From an uncultured Prevotellaceae bacterium (GTDB lineage Bacteria > Bacteroidota > Bacteroidia > Bacteroidales > Bacteroidaceae): a stretch of DNA of 64,000 nt. Shown here one piece after another: positions 9,692 to 18,021 of this stretch; within the stretch, counting starts at the first letter, position 1, and each line of letters starts with the position of its first letter. The position numbers and the translations under genes are program-made. Below the pieces are notes generated by a model, which did not search any database, had not been told where the DNA came from, and saw only the letters and a list, made by a program, of their open reading frames with translations. The stretch lies in the NCBI GenBank assembly GCA_902771445.1, contig CACXXD010000001.1:1-64000 (forward strand), in the 5' to 3' direction.

Positions 9692-10981
9692 TTATTCTTT
9701 AATGTTATCGAGTGCCTGCGTGAGGTCTTCTATCAGGTCGCCCACGTCTTCGATGCCTACCGACAGACGAATCAAGTCGGGAGCGACGCCTGCTTCGCGC
9801 AGCTGTTCGTCGGACATTTGCCGATGGGTGTGACTGGCGGGGTGCAGCACACAGGTACGTGCGTCGGCCACGTGTGTCACGATGCAAATCAGTTTCAGCG
9901 AGTCCATGAACTTCACGGCTGTCTCACGGGTGCCTTTCAGTCCGAAGGCAATCACGCCGCACGAGCCGTTGGGCAGATACTTCTGGGCCAGTTCGTGAAA
10001 CTCGTCACCCTCCAGTCCACTGTAGTGAACCCATGCCACGCGCTCGTCGTTCTTCAGGAACTCGGCTATGCGCTGAGCGTTCTGACAGTGCCGTTGCATG
10101 CGCAGGTGCAGGGTCTCCAGGCCGAGGTTCAGCAGGAAAGCGTTTTGGGGCGAAGGGATACTGCCCAAGTCGCGCATCAGCTGGGCCACCAACTTGGTGG
10201 TATAGCCCATCTTGCCGAAGGCCTTCGTGTAGGTCAGTCCGTGGTACGACTCATCGGGCTTGCAGAGTCCGGGATATTTCTCGGCCTGTGCGTCCCAGTC
10301 GAAATTGCCGCTGTCCACCACACAGCCGCCTACTTGTGTGGCATGTCCGTCCATATATTTAGTGGTGGAGTGGGTCACGATGTCGGCTCCCCATTCAAAA
10401 GGACGACAGTTGATGGGGGTGGGAAACGTGTTGTCAACTATCAGGGGAACACCATGCTTGTGGGCGATGCGTGCAAACTTCTCTATGTCGAGCACTTTGC
10501 AACCGGGGTTCGAAATGGTCTCGCCAAAGAGTGCCTTGGTGTTCGGCTGGAAAGCGCGGTCTATCTCTTCCTCGCTTGCCTCTGGATTGACGAACGTACA
10601 CTCTATGCCCAGTTTCTTGAGCGTGACACCAAACAAATTATATGTACCGCCGTATATTTCATTCGAGGTTACGATGTGGTCGCCTGCCTCGCAGATGTTG
10701 AACACGGCATAGAAATTGGCAGCCTGACCGCTCGACGTGAGCACAGCCCCCACACCGCCTTCCAGGGCTGCAATCTTTTGTGCCACGGCATCGTTGGTAG
10801 GGTTCTGAAGCCGGGTGTAGAAGTAGCCTTCCTTCTTCAGGTCGAAGAGGTCGGCCATCTCTTCCGTATTGTCATATTTGAACGTAGTGCTCTGATAGAT
10901 GGGTAGCACGCGTGGCTCGCCATTCTTGGGTTCCCAGCCTGCCTGAACGCAGAGGGTATCTCTTTTCAATCCTTTTTTCAT
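9692..10981 (-). CDS. metY: O-acetylhomoserine sulfhydrylase (PLP-dependent)
   Basis: Joins O-acetylhomoserine with sulfide to form homocysteine for methionine synthesis. The start is the ATG at 10981 (MKKGLKRDTLCVQAGWEP), giving 429 residues as in MetY. The frame stays open upstream to 11179, but those 66 residues are the remnant of another gene, and the likely promoter box lies inside them. PLP-binding features: TSSGQAA (82-88), VDNTFPTP (182-189) and the Schiff-base lysine K208 in STTKYMDG. The family also includes cystathionine gamma-synthases; the YFYTRLQNPTN motif and length favour MetY. Confidence 0.9.
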   Translation of the reverse strand: MKKGLKRDTLCVQAGWEPKNGEPRVLPIYQSTTFKYDNTEEMADLFDLKKEGYFYTRLQNPTNDAVAQKIAALEGGVGAVLTSSGQAANFYAVFNICEAGDHIVTSNEIYGGTYNLFGVTLKKLGIECTFVNPEASEEEIDRAFQPNTKALFGETISNPGCKVLDIEKFARIAHKHGVPLIVDNTFPTPINCRPFEWGADIVTHSTTKYMDGHATQVGGCVVDSGNFDWDAQAEKYPGLCKPDESYHGLTYTKAFGKMGYTTKLVAQLMRDLGSIPSPQNAFLLNLGLETLHLRMQRHCQNAQRIAEFLKNDERVAWVHYSGLEGDEFHELAQKYLPNGSCGVIAFGLKGTRETAVKFMDSLKLICIVTHVADARTCVLHPASHTHRQMSDEQLREAGVAPDLIRLSVGIEDVGDLIEDLTQALDNIKE

Positions 10982-11013
10982 TGCCTTTTTGTTTTCTGTG
11001 TTAATTCTGCATG

Positions 11014-11021
11014 CAAAATTA
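11014..11021 (-). promoter_or_regulatory. Probable -7 box of metY
   Basis: Read on the minus strand the bases are TAATTTTG, a match to the Bacteroidetes TAnnTTTG box, 32 bases before the metY ATG. I see no clear TTTG box at the expected distance upstream. Confidence 0.45.
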
Positions 11022-11040
11022 CCAATTTTTTTTTGAATAC

Positions 11041-11230
11041 ATGTACAATTGACCGATATTTCGTTCAAATTAATTCTAATAAGACGGTCTATTTCATGGA
11101 ATCTTACAGGGGCTATTGCAGCTATAATCTTCGGGAATCCCGAGCCAGTGTTCTCACCAAAGCCTATCATACGGAGCATATTCTGAATTTTTGGATTACG
11201 AGCATTAGAACCACCCCGATAGATGGCCTC
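11041..11230 (-). pseudogene. Remnant: C-terminal piece of an AlbA_2/COG2865-type ATP-binding regulator
   Basis: The minus strand reads ...AIYRGGSNARNPKIQN, then MLRMIGFGENTGSGFPKI. This matches the conserved 'GG.S..RNP...ML...G.GE..GSG.PKI' end of AlbA_2/HATPase_c_4 proteins (family knowledge). No N-terminal part is present, and the frame runs straight into metY. It is a decayed fragment, not a start extension of metY. Confidence 0.6.
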
Positions 11231-11617
11231 TACAGAGAAGATTCTGCCGCCTTATCATATTGCCGCATAGAAAGTTCTTTTGTATCTGGCCGTGTTGTCT
11301 CTCTCACCATTGGAGTGTATGTTTCAATGATATGGCACCAGTCATTAAGACCCATTCCAGGATAACGCTCACCAAACTTTTCCATTGCCTCGCGTTGCAG
11401 TTCGTAGTCGGAGGATGCTTCAGCACCTGTATCACACCGAAGGTCTCGATGTCCTTCGCTATCTTCCGCGACACCTCGCCCTTCAGGTCTGAACCCACAT
11501 ATTTGATCAGCTCGTCCCGCTATTTCTCGTTTCTCCTTTTCTTTCTTGTAGGAATCAATGATGGCTACCGTACCGAAAGTGAGTGCGATAGAGATGCTGG
11601 TGGCGACAATCGACTTT
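11230..11617 (-). pseudogene. Frameshifted remnant of a small membrane-anchored protein gene
   Basis: Three minus-strand frames join into one plausible protein. First comes a hydrophobic start (KSIVATSISIALTFGTVAII) with a charged KKEKEKRE stretch. Next is DELIKYVGSDLKGEVSRKI...FGVIQVLKHPP. Last is SDYELQREAMEKFGERYPGM...DKAAESSL with a stop at 11230-11232. The frame changes near 11510 and 11410. I do not recognise the family. The disrupted frames and remnant neighbours mark it as dead. Confidence 0.5.
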
Positions 11618-11768
11618 CACCAGCACGGTCGCTTTTCTGGATAACGTCATAATAGGCTTGCTGATGCTCTCGTACTATGGTTTCTACGGGTAGCCATGAG
11701 AACAGACCCTTCCAGCGCGATAGGAGCATGGTTTGCCAAAAGCGTCCCATTCGCCCGTTGCCGTCAAT
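11565..11768 (-). pseudogene. Remnant of a Fic-family protein gene
   Basis: The minus strand reads IDGNGRMGRFWQTMLLSRW, then LPVETIVREHQQAYYDVIQ and SDRAGES. This is the Fic active-site tail (normally HPF.DGNGR..R) and the helix after it. The HPF part and all upstream sequence are missing, and the frame degrades after AGES. Fic enzymes transfer AMP to target proteins, often as toxins; this piece cannot be active. Confidence 0.65.
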
Positions 11769-11973
11769 GTTTTCTTCTTCTCGACAAGAAGCAATTTCAG
11801 ACGGTTAATATCTTCCATTACAAGGATGAGTATTAAAGCCTTGTTTGAACTTAACAATCTGAATATCAACGGGATGAAAGAAAATAATTCTTTTGTCCCG
11901 TTGGTGTTTTATATGACGAAAATAGCTGAAATTCTATTATTTTGGCTGTTTTCAGCAGATTTCGGTTTTGAAA

Positions 11974-12005
11974 TTTGCTCAAATCAATTGCTTTTATTAC
12001 CTTTG
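11974..12005 (+). promoter_or_regulatory. Bacteroidetes-type promoter of the AAA ATPase gene
   Basis: TTTG at 11974-11977, then 20 bases, then TACCTTTG at 11998-12005. The ATG follows 31 bases later. Confidence 0.7.
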
Positions 12006-12036
12006 CAACAGTTTTCGATTGACAAATGGTTTTAAA

Positions 12037-13461
12037 ATGAAACAGGCATTGATAGGCAGAGAACGCGAAATAGAGCTTCTGCAAGAATATCTAAGGACAG
12101 AAAAGTCGGAGTTTATTGCCGTCTATGGTCGACGACGTGTCGGAAAGACATACTATATACGTCAAGTTCTTGGAAGTCAGGCTTGCTTCTCAATGACAGG
12201 TATGGAAAATGCCGACATGGGAGACCAACTGTTGAATTTTTACTTTTCATTGCGCATGGTCTGGCCGTCGGCTACGCATCCGAAGTCATGGATAGAAGCC
12301 TTTTATCAACTCCAGTGCTATCTTGAAAGCTTGCCAGAGGGGAGAAAAGTCGTTTTCATTGATGAACTACCTTGGATGGATACCACGCGTTCGAAATTTA
12401 TCGCGGCTTTGGAGAGGTTTTGGAATGGGTGGGCTGATGGCCGTAGTGACATCAAACTTGTCGTCTGTGGCTCAGCCACCTCATGGATGATAGACAACAT
12501 TATTAATAACAGAGGTGGACTTCATAATCGCAGAACCCATCAGATATATATCGCTCCTTTCACATTGGCAGAGAGCCGTCGTTATTTCAAGTCATACGGC
12601 TTTGGCTACCGTGAAAAAGAGATAGCAGAATGCTACATGGTGATGGGTGGAGTGGCTTACTATTATTCACTGATGAACCCGGATGAAAGTGTGGCACAGA
12701 ATATTGACCGCCTGTTTTTCGCTTCAAATGGTGAACTGACTAACGAGTTCGACAATCTGTATCGCTCCCTTTTCAAGAAAGCCGGCGACCATATATCTAT
12801 TGTTACAGTATTGGCCAAAAAGAGCAAAGGTTTGACTCGCAGGCAGATTCTTGAGCATAGCAAGCTAAACAACAACAAGAAGTTTACAAAAACGCTGGAA
12901 GAACTCGAAAAGTGTGGCTTCATCCGAAGCTATATTCCCTTTGGTGAGACCAAGCGTGACATTCTTTTCCAACTGACAGACGCTTTCACGCTGTTTCACT
13001 TCCATTATATCAAAGAAAACAAGTATCAGGATGAAGCCTTCTGGACAAACTCCCTCAATAGCGGGAAGTATCGCGCGTGGAGTGGCTATGCTTTTGAGAT
13101 TCTGTGCCTGAACCATATCCGGCAGATAAAACAAGCTCTTGGCATCTCTGGCATTCAAAGCCGTGCTTGCTGCTGGAGCAGTAAGGGTGACGATGATCAA
13201 AAGGGGGCACAAATCGACTTGATTATCGACCGTGCTGACCATACAGCCAATATCTGTGAGATGAAGTTCTCGCGCTCAGAGTATGAAATCACAAAGTCTG
13301 ATGCTGCAGAGTTGGATAACAAATTGGAGGCATTTATCCGGCAGACAAACACTCGCAAATCGTTAATGCTGACATTGATTACTACCTATGGTGTCAAGAA
13401 AGGGAAATACAGCGGTGATGTGCAAGCCCAACTTACCCTTGACGATTTGTTCAAACTTTGA
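12037..13461 (+). CDS. ATP-binding protein: AAA (ATPase_2-like) with DUF234-type nuclease-like C-terminus
   Basis: A 474-residue protein. I start it at 12037 (MKQALIGRERE), since the longer frame from 11968 overlaps the promoter. It opens with the family hallmark GRERE, then Walker A GRRRVGKT (31-38), Walker B VVFIDELPWMD (about 103-113) and a sensor VCGSATSW. A winged-helix region follows (SKGLTRRQILEHSKLNNN). The C-terminal part has QIDLIID...ICEMKFS, which fits the D...ExK core of PD-(D/E)xK nuclease folds known for DUF234. Such proteins are common in Bacteroidales and archaea; their role is poorly known. Gene remnants flank it on both sides. Confidence 0.85.
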   Translation: MKQALIGREREIELLQEYLRTEKSEFIAVYGRRRVGKTYYIRQVLGSQACFSMTGMENADMGDQLLNFYFSLRMVWPSATHPKSWIEAFYQLQCYLESLPEGRKVVFIDELPWMDTTRSKFIAALERFWNGWADGRSDIKLVVCGSATSWMIDNIINNRGGLHNRRTHQIYIAPFTLAESRRYFKSYGFGYREKEIAECYMVMGGVAYYYSLMNPDESVAQNIDRLFFASNGELTNEFDNLYRSLFKKAGDHISIVTVLAKKSKGLTRRQILEHSKLNNNKKFTKTLEELEKCGFIRSYIPFGETKRDILFQLTDAFTLFHFHYIKENKYQDEAFWTNSLNSGKYRAWSGYAFEILCLNHIRQIKQALGISGIQSRACCWSSKGDDDQKGAQIDLIIDRADHTANICEMKFSRSEYEITKSDAAELDNKLEAFIRQTNTRKSLMLTLITTYGVKKGKYSGDVQAQLTLDDLFKL

Positions 13462-13620
13462 AGAGTGAGGTGTACTGATTTGGATACTACACAGAAAACT
13501 ACACAGAAAAGTACATTGAAAGGTACAAGGAAAGCGATTGTGGGTATTATAATGGATACTCCATCTGTAACAATACCACAAGTAGCTTATTATTGCGCCT
13601 TCTTTGCTGCCAAAGACATG
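13462..13620 (+). pseudogene. Remnant of a winged-helix tail (TTQKTTQK linker)
   Basis: Directly after the ATPase stop codon the plus strand reads DLDTTQKTTQKSTLKGTRKA, then IVGIIMDTPSVTIPQVA. A TTQK-repeat linker followed by a winged helix is the usual C-terminus of AlbA_2 and Fic-type proteins in this phylum (family knowledge). The helix pattern breaks off after PQVA, and no upstream domain is in frame. Together with the remnants at 11.0-11.8 kb it may derive from one gene split by insertion of the ATPase gene. Confidence 0.45.
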
Positions 13621-13711
13621 GAGGAGAAACGTCAGCAAAGCCGAAGGCACTACATGTATAACACCTGAAACCTGCAAAATCATAAAGAATGCTATATTTT
13701 TTATGATGTTC

Positions 13712-13742
13712 GTTGAAATATGCAGGAAAATGATTATCTTTG
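13712..13742 (+). promoter_or_regulatory. Promoter without an intact gene behind it
   Basis: GTTG at 13712-13715, then 19 bases, then TATCTTTG at 13735-13742. It differs from consensus at one -33 base. The next intact ATG (14152) is 410 bases away. Confidence 0.5.
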
Positions 13743-13800
13743 TAGCCGCTAACCCACGCCGAGCCGACATCGCCATGTTGTCGGAGCGGCTATAGGGAGG
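13743..13800 (+). ncRNA. Candidate structured RNA 5' end
   Basis: Right behind the promoter, TAGCCGCT (13743-13750) pairs with AGCGGCTA (13785-13792). The inner stem CCGACA (13764-13769) pairs with TGTCGG (13779-13784) and stacks directly on it. The left strand has a 13-base bulge. The 3' end is unknown. It may be a leader of a lost gene. Confidence 0.35.
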
Positions 13801-14151
13801 GAGCACTACATTATGGAAATGCGTCGCTGACGCTTTGTTTTTGGCGATTCGAAACTACCACACTCGAAGAGCAAGTCAAGAACATTGCAGAGGTTGGTGC
13901 TACGGGTTGGTATATACCGCCCTGTTGGTGTGCCGACGGCTAATCATGCCGTCATGCACACCTTTAGGGGCTTACCATATATACCATTGGCGTGGGTATC
14001 ACTCTGTTCGTTTACTTGCTTGGCTGTGGTAGGCCTCGAATCGCGAACGAGCAGAAGCCAGATACCCCGTTTTTTCTTTTGTAGTCTACTGTAATAACAA
14101 GATTAGATGTCCGAACGAGGGGTGTCTGGCGGACGTGTGAGGCACAACAAG
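13801..14151. other. Decayed sequence with no intact gene
   Basis: Short protein-like stretches appear in shifting plus-strand frames: RFETTTLEEQVKNIAEVGAT near 13850-13910 and a hydrophobic YTIGVGITLFVYLLGCG near 13980-14035. Stops separate them and no start or known domain is present. A short palindrome, GCGTC-GCT-GACGC, lies near 13819-13831. I read this as a degraded gene or genes. Confidence 0.35.
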
Positions 14152-15333
14152 ATGAAGATAGCCATTCTTACCTCCGGCATTTTGCCCGTCCCTGCTGTGC
14201 AGGGCGGGGCAGTGGAGATGCTTACCGACCACCTCCTGGAATATAACGACCGGCTGCGGCTACACGACATCACGGTATATAGCGTCTGGCACACTGATGT
14301 AGAGCGACATCCCGCACTGCAGTCGGAGGCGAACCACTACCGATACATCAACACCACCAGCCTGTGGGCAAGGGTCAGGAAGCGGCTCCACGCCCTGACA
14401 CATCGCCATACCTACTACCACTACAGCATCAGTTACTATTTGCATCAGGCACTCAGTATGATGCAGGGAGAAGACTACGACTGCGTACTCTTAGAGAACC
14501 GCCCAGGGTATGCCCTCGACCTGCCAATGGCGGATAAGCCGAAACTGGTGTACCACCTGCACAACGACACCCTGAACAACATGGCCAGACAAGGACGGGA
14601 AATCTACAATCGAGCCGCAAAAATAATCACTGTGTCAGACTACATCCGTAGTCGTGTGGCCACCTGCGCAAACCACGATGACAAGACCGTCGCCGTACAC
14701 AACGGCATTGACCTTACACCGTTTGCCACCACCCCTACTGTCACACGACAGCAATTGGGATATAGTGACGAGGACTTCATCCTCCTATTCAGTGGTCGTC
14801 TCGTGCCAGAAAAGGGCATTCTCGAAGTGATTGAAGCCATGCGCATGCTAAGTGACGAACCGCAGATAAAGCTGATGGTCATGGGTAGCTCGTTTTACGG
14901 CAACGCTATAAAGGATGATCCTTTCATCAGCGAGCTGAAGTCAAGGGCTGAGGGTCTGGAGGACAGAATCCGTTTTACGGGATACGTCCAGCATGAGCTG
15001 ATGGCGGACTACCTGCGGCTGGCTGACGTGACCGTCATACCCTCCACATGGAACGACCCCTTCCCCACCACTGTTCTGGAAGGTATGGCCGCAGGGCTGC
15101 CCATCGTCACCACCGACCGTGGCGGCATCCCCGAAATGGTAACGCCGCAGAATGCCATCGTCCTGCCGTTCCCCGGCGACCTGACGGGTGGCTTGGCTCG
15201 CGCTATCCGCCACCTCTATCAACACAGGGACGAATGTCGGTCTATGGGTGAGGTGTCGAAACAGTTGTCGCAGCAATACACAAAGGAAATCTATGCCCGG
15301 AACTTCTTCGAGGTTTTAAACAGCATTGCCTGA
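14152..15333 (+). CDS. Glycosyltransferase family 4 (GT-B fold)
   Basis: Transfers a sugar from an activated donor, probably to a surface glycan or lipid; donor and acceptor are unknown. I start at 14152 (MKIAILTSGILPVPAVQGGA), because the 15 residues before it are not family-like. The 393 residues show the GT4 layout: N-terminal acceptor half with the glycine-rich VQGGAVE, a middle VHNGIDLTPF, donor half with FSGRLVPEKGI, and the nucleotide-sugar motif PFPTTVLEGMAAGLPIV...GGIPE. No other glycan genes are adjacent, so it may be a remnant of a larger locus. Confidence 0.88.
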   Translation: MKIAILTSGILPVPAVQGGAVEMLTDHLLEYNDRLRLHDITVYSVWHTDVERHPALQSEANHYRYINTTSLWARVRKRLHALTHRHTYYHYSISYYLHQALSMMQGEDYDCVLLENRPGYALDLPMADKPKLVYHLHNDTLNNMARQGREIYNRAAKIITVSDYIRSRVATCANHDDKTVAVHNGIDLTPFATTPTVTRQQLGYSDEDFILLFSGRLVPEKGILEVIEAMRMLSDEPQIKLMVMGSSFYGNAIKDDPFISELKSRAEGLEDRIRFTGYVQHELMADYLRLADVTVIPSTWNDPFPTTVLEGMAAGLPIVTTDRGGIPEMVTPQNAIVLPFPGDLTGGLARAIRHLYQHRDECRSMGEVSKQLSQQYTKEIYARNFFEVLNSIA

Positions 15334-15563
15334 TGAACGTATTTAAAACAAATAACCTCTGGTTGGTCTTGACATTGTGTGGGCTGAACTTGTTTGTCAT
15401 GCACTATTCAGCCCTGTTCACCGGTTGTGTGGACGGGGAGATGAATATCACAACTAGGGACGATTCTGAACAGATGAAAATGTCACAATTTATATTTTAC
15501 CGTTACCAAGTAAAAATTTTGAACGCAAAGATACAGAGTTTTTTTCTACGTTTCCGCACTTGA
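15333..15563 (+). CDS. Small ORF of doubtful status
   Basis: 76 codons starting in a TGATG overlap with the glycosyltransferase stop. Residues 8-31 are hydrophobic (LWLVLTLCGLNLFVMHYSAL) and could be a signal anchor. The second half (MKMSQFIFYRYQVKILNAK) looks like translated AT-rich spacer next to the repeat. It may be the 5' end of a gene cut off by the repeat insertion. Confidence 0.25.
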   Translation: MNVFKTNNLWLVLTLCGLNLFVMHYSALFTGCVDGEMNITTRDDSEQMKMSQFIFYRYQVKILNAKIQSFFLRFRT

Positions 15564-15990
15564 ATTATGAATTTTCTTTACAACTACCCCTCTGAGAATC
15601 GCATGAAATTCACAAAACTGAAAGTCGCTTGCAAATATGCGAGTATTGGAAGGGGTTGCGCATCCACTTGATTTACAGCGTGTTGCAAAATTTATATTCA
15701 CAAAAAGAACTATTTCTATCCATGAGATTTCTCCTTTCGAACAGCTCTGAGCGGCCTTAGCGCTGAGATTAGTATTGAATCAAAGTGGGTTTGCAGGCAT
15801 ATCAAACTGAGTTCTTACTTTAATCATCGTGTAACTAATGCTAAATCTCAGTTTGATATGGCTGTAAACCCACTTTGATTCAATATCAATCTCAAGACTG
15901 CCGCTAAGACATGACGTGAGCACTGCGGTTCCTCGCTTCCAGAATGCCACCTTCCGAAGGCTCTTTTTTTTATGAATTATTTTGACAAAA
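15564..15990. repeat. Dispersed non-coding repeat, copy 2
   Basis: Same layout as 599-1045: CCCTCTGAGAATCGCATG at the left, CAAATATGCGAGT, then a large inverted repeat in which TATTGAATCAAAGTGGGTTT (about 15772-15791) is mirrored by AAACCCACTTTGATTCAATA (about 15866-15885), and the closing motif ATGAATTATTTTGACAAAAG. It lies between a possibly cut ORF and a truncated lipoprotein gene. No transposase is present. Confidence 0.6.
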
Positions 15991-16065
15991 GTGTGAAATT
16001 CGAGAATTATTTGTATTTTTGCATGACAAAAGTGTGAAATTCGAGAATTATTTGTATTTTTGCAT
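15984..16065 (+). repeat. Perfect 41-bp tandem duplication carrying a promoter box
   Basis: Bases 15984-16024 and 16025-16065 are identical. Each unit contains TATTTTTG, a match to the TAnnTTTG -7 box (16014-16021 and 16055-16062). The duplication lies just before the ATG at 16083, so that gene has two potential promoters. The first unit also overlaps the closing motif of the dispersed repeat. Confidence 0.8.
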
Positions 16066-16082
16066 GCTGAAAACAAATCAAG

Positions 16083-16415
16083 ATGAAAAGAATCATATAC
16101 GTCATGATATGCTTGTGCGCTCTGATGTCTTGTATGGAGCGCAAGGAGTACCAGGAGGCACTGGCCCATGCACAGAGCATCTTGCAGGAACATCCCGACT
16201 CTGCCCTTGTCATTCTGGATACCCTTGGCCGTCACTCAGATGAGTTCGACAGGCATTTCAGGATGCAGTATCTGCTCACCCGGACTTATGCACAGGCTAA
16301 AACGGGAATGTTGTTTGAAACCGATACCCTGACGAAGCAGTTGGTTGAACACTTCGACGACAATGGCACTTGTGTGGAACAGTCGTTAGCCCCAAAAACA
16401 CCTTATTTAATATAA
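16083..16415 (+). pseudogene. Truncated lipoprotein gene (N-terminus of a TPR-type protein)
   Basis: The start MKRIIYVMICLCALMSC is a lipoprotein signal with its lipobox Cys at residue 17. It is followed by ERKEYQEALAHAQSIL...HPDSALVILDTLG, the usual opening of Bacteroidales TPR lipoproteins that often end in a helix-turn-helix regulator domain (family knowledge). The homologous part stops near residue 98. The last residues (SLAPKTPYLI) look like chance read-through into spacer. Full-length relatives have several hundred residues, so most of the gene has been deleted. Confidence 0.6.
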
Positions 16416-16566
16416 AATGTATGGTTATGTGCCAAAGTTTGTGTAATTTTGCATCAGGCTTCCGCTTAAGCGGTTCACAAAGACATTTTGGTTATGAATT
16501 AGCGTTCGCTTTCTCTTCTTGTCCCCCGAAACGTGGAATATTTCAACAGGACAACGTTGCTCGAAT

Positions 16567-16634
16567 AAACGTAGAAAGAAAAGATAAGGTGAATGCTCAC
16601 GCGATAGGCGTGGGCTGAACTTATCTCTACGTTT
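16567..16634 (+). ncRNA. Candidate structured RNA with three nested stems
   Basis: AAACGTAGA (16567-16575) pairs perfectly with TCTACGTTT (16626-16634). GATAAG (16583-16588) pairs with CTTATC (16620-16625). GCTCACGC (16595-16602) pairs with GCGTGGGC (16608-16615, one GT pair) around the loop GATAG. The rest of 16416-16742 has a 12-base palindrome CCGCTTAAGCGG (16462-16473), a TAATTTTG promoter-like box (16444-16451) and no ORF. It may be the leader of the gene at 16743 or a separate RNA. Confidence 0.45.
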
Positions 16635-16742
16635 GGGCAATTTCCACGGCCTTGGGGAAGATAAAGGGAGGTTCACGCTTCTTCCTTTCCAAAACGGTAA
16701 TAAACATAAAGGTTGTGCCCGACACGGATAAGGGCAAGGATT

Positions 16743-17342
16743 ATGAAAAAGTTCTTATTTTCGTTAATTTCACTGCTGTCATTATCTTCATACGCACAAA
16801 CAGTGAAAGTTGACCAAATGGAATCTGATGGCCGGCATCAGATTATGACCAATATGAAAAACTTTCGCATTGAAGGGCTTGATTATAGTATGACACTTAA
16901 GGTTTACGAATCAACAGATAGTTTGGATTGGCGTTTAACGATAAGTTCATTCAACAACATTCCTAAAGACAACATTGTTCTGATGAAATTAAAAAATGGA
17001 CAAACAATAACATTAGTCGTAGACAGTTTACATGAAGAAACTTATAGGACTAATAGTGTCACATATAATGCAGGGTATGTTGGAATCACCCAACCAGGGA
17101 TTACAAAGACTTATTATGTTTCTGAATCACGTATTAAAGCCGAAGAACTTGATGGTATTGATGTACATGGCATTACTAAAGTCAGAATTGGTAATAACGT
17201 CAAATACATTGAAGAAGAGTGGACAAATAACCCACTGGGCAAGTTCCTTGCGAAATGCAGAAAGAAAATTACGGAACGCCTTCAAAGTCCGACAGTGCAG
17301 AAAAAAGACAAAGACAAAGGGTCAATATATGAAGGATTCTAA
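16743..17342 (+). CDS. Secreted protein of unknown function
   Basis: A 199-residue protein starting at 16743 (MKKFLFSLISLLSLSSYA, cleavage before QTVKV); the ten upstream codons are not signal-like. The mature part appears beta-rich (TLKVYESTDSLDWRLTIS, LMKLKNGQTITLVVDSL) and ends in a basic, charged tail (KKDKDKGS). I recognise no domain. The zinc-ribbon gene starts 30 bases downstream, so the two are probably cotranscribed. The sequence is AT-rich like the rest of 16.7-24.4 kb. Confidence 0.6.
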   Translation: MKKFLFSLISLLSLSSYAQTVKVDQMESDGRHQIMTNMKNFRIEGLDYSMTLKVYESTDSLDWRLTISSFNNIPKDNIVLMKLKNGQTITLVVDSLHEETYRTNSVTYNAGYVGITQPGITKTYYVSESRIKAEELDGIDVHGITKVRIGNNVKYIEEEWTNNPLGKFLAKCRKKITERLQSPTVQKKDKDKGSIYEGF

Positions 17343-17372
17343 TAACACAAAGGGGGTATAAAAAGTAAATTT

Positions 17373-17945
17373 ATGGCATTAATTAGTTGTCCTGAATGCG
17401 GAAAAGAGATAAGTGACAAAGCCGTTGCTTGTTCTCATTGTGGAAATCCTATGAATCCACAAGTTCAGCAAACTCAGCAAGAGGAATACCTTTGCTGTCC
17501 TAAATGTGGCTCACGTGAACTTCATGCAGAACACAAAGGATTCAGCGGAGGTAAAGCACTTGCTGGTGTAGTTTTAACGGGTGGTATCGGACTACTTGCT
17601 GGCACCATTGGAAGTAGAGATACACAAATCACTTGTCTCAAATGCGGAAAGAAGTTTAAAGTCGGCGAAGCTAAAGTTGTAAGGAATACTTCAAATGCTA
17701 CTGGTGCCACTACTGAAGAGGCAGAAATACTTGACATGGTGAAAACACAAGGTAAGTTGAGTACGGTTAAGTGGTACAAAGAAACGCACAACTGCGGTTT
17801 GGCAGAAGCAAAAAATACAGTTGACGAAATCTGTGCGAAAGATTATGTGGAAGGTGGAGGTAATGGTAGTGGTAATGGTAATGGTTGCTCAATTATTGTG
17901 CTTATTGGTATCAGTTTAACGCTGGGTGCTTTGGCTTTATTATAA
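17373..17945 (+). CDS. Zinc-ribbon protein with L7/L12-like segment and C-terminal membrane anchor
   Basis: 190 residues. The N-terminal ribbon has CPECG...CSHCG (residues 6-23). A second site has CCPKCG (about 41-46) and TCLKCGKKF (about 88-96), with a glycine-rich hydrophobic stretch (ALAGVVLTGGIGLLAGTIG) between its halves. Residues about 115-155 (VKTQGKLSTVKWYKETHNCG, then LAEAKNTVDE) resemble the C-terminal domain of ribosomal protein L7/L12, seen in many small zinc-ribbon proteins. A Gly/Asn linker leads to a final membrane helix (IIVLIGISLTLGALALL). The role is unknown. Confidence 0.65.
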   Translation: MALISCPECGKEISDKAVACSHCGNPMNPQVQQTQQEEYLCCPKCGSRELHAEHKGFSGGKALAGVVLTGGIGLLAGTIGSRDTQITCLKCGKKFKVGEAKVVRNTSNATGATTEEAEILDMVKTQGKLSTVKWYKETHNCGLAEAKNTVDEICAKDYVEGGGNGSGNGNGCSIIVLIGISLTLGALALL

Positions 17946-17974
17946 ATTGTATCACCTGTGTAAATGGAAATTAG

Positions 17975-18004
17975 TGACTCTCGCGGACAGAACCCCGTGA
18001 GTCA
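17975..18004 (+). repeat. Hairpin repeated on both sides of the next ORF
   Basis: TGACTC and GAGTCA bracket CG-rich arms (CGCGG / CCCCG) around ACAGAA. A close relative lies at 18356-18378: GACTCGGG, loop CAGAAAT, CCTGAGTC. Both may end transcripts, but neither has a T-run. Confidence 0.4.
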
Positions 18005-18021
18005 TAAAGAACAAAATAGTC

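Noticed and set aside
11033..11600. N-terminal extension of the O-acetylhomoserine sulfhydrylase to 11179
   Set aside because: The extra residues are the tail of an AlbA_2-type protein, and a promoter box lies between them and the true start.
15780..16235. 151-codon minus-strand frame
   Set aside because: It covers the non-coding repeat and the antisense of the lipoprotein remnant, with no domain.
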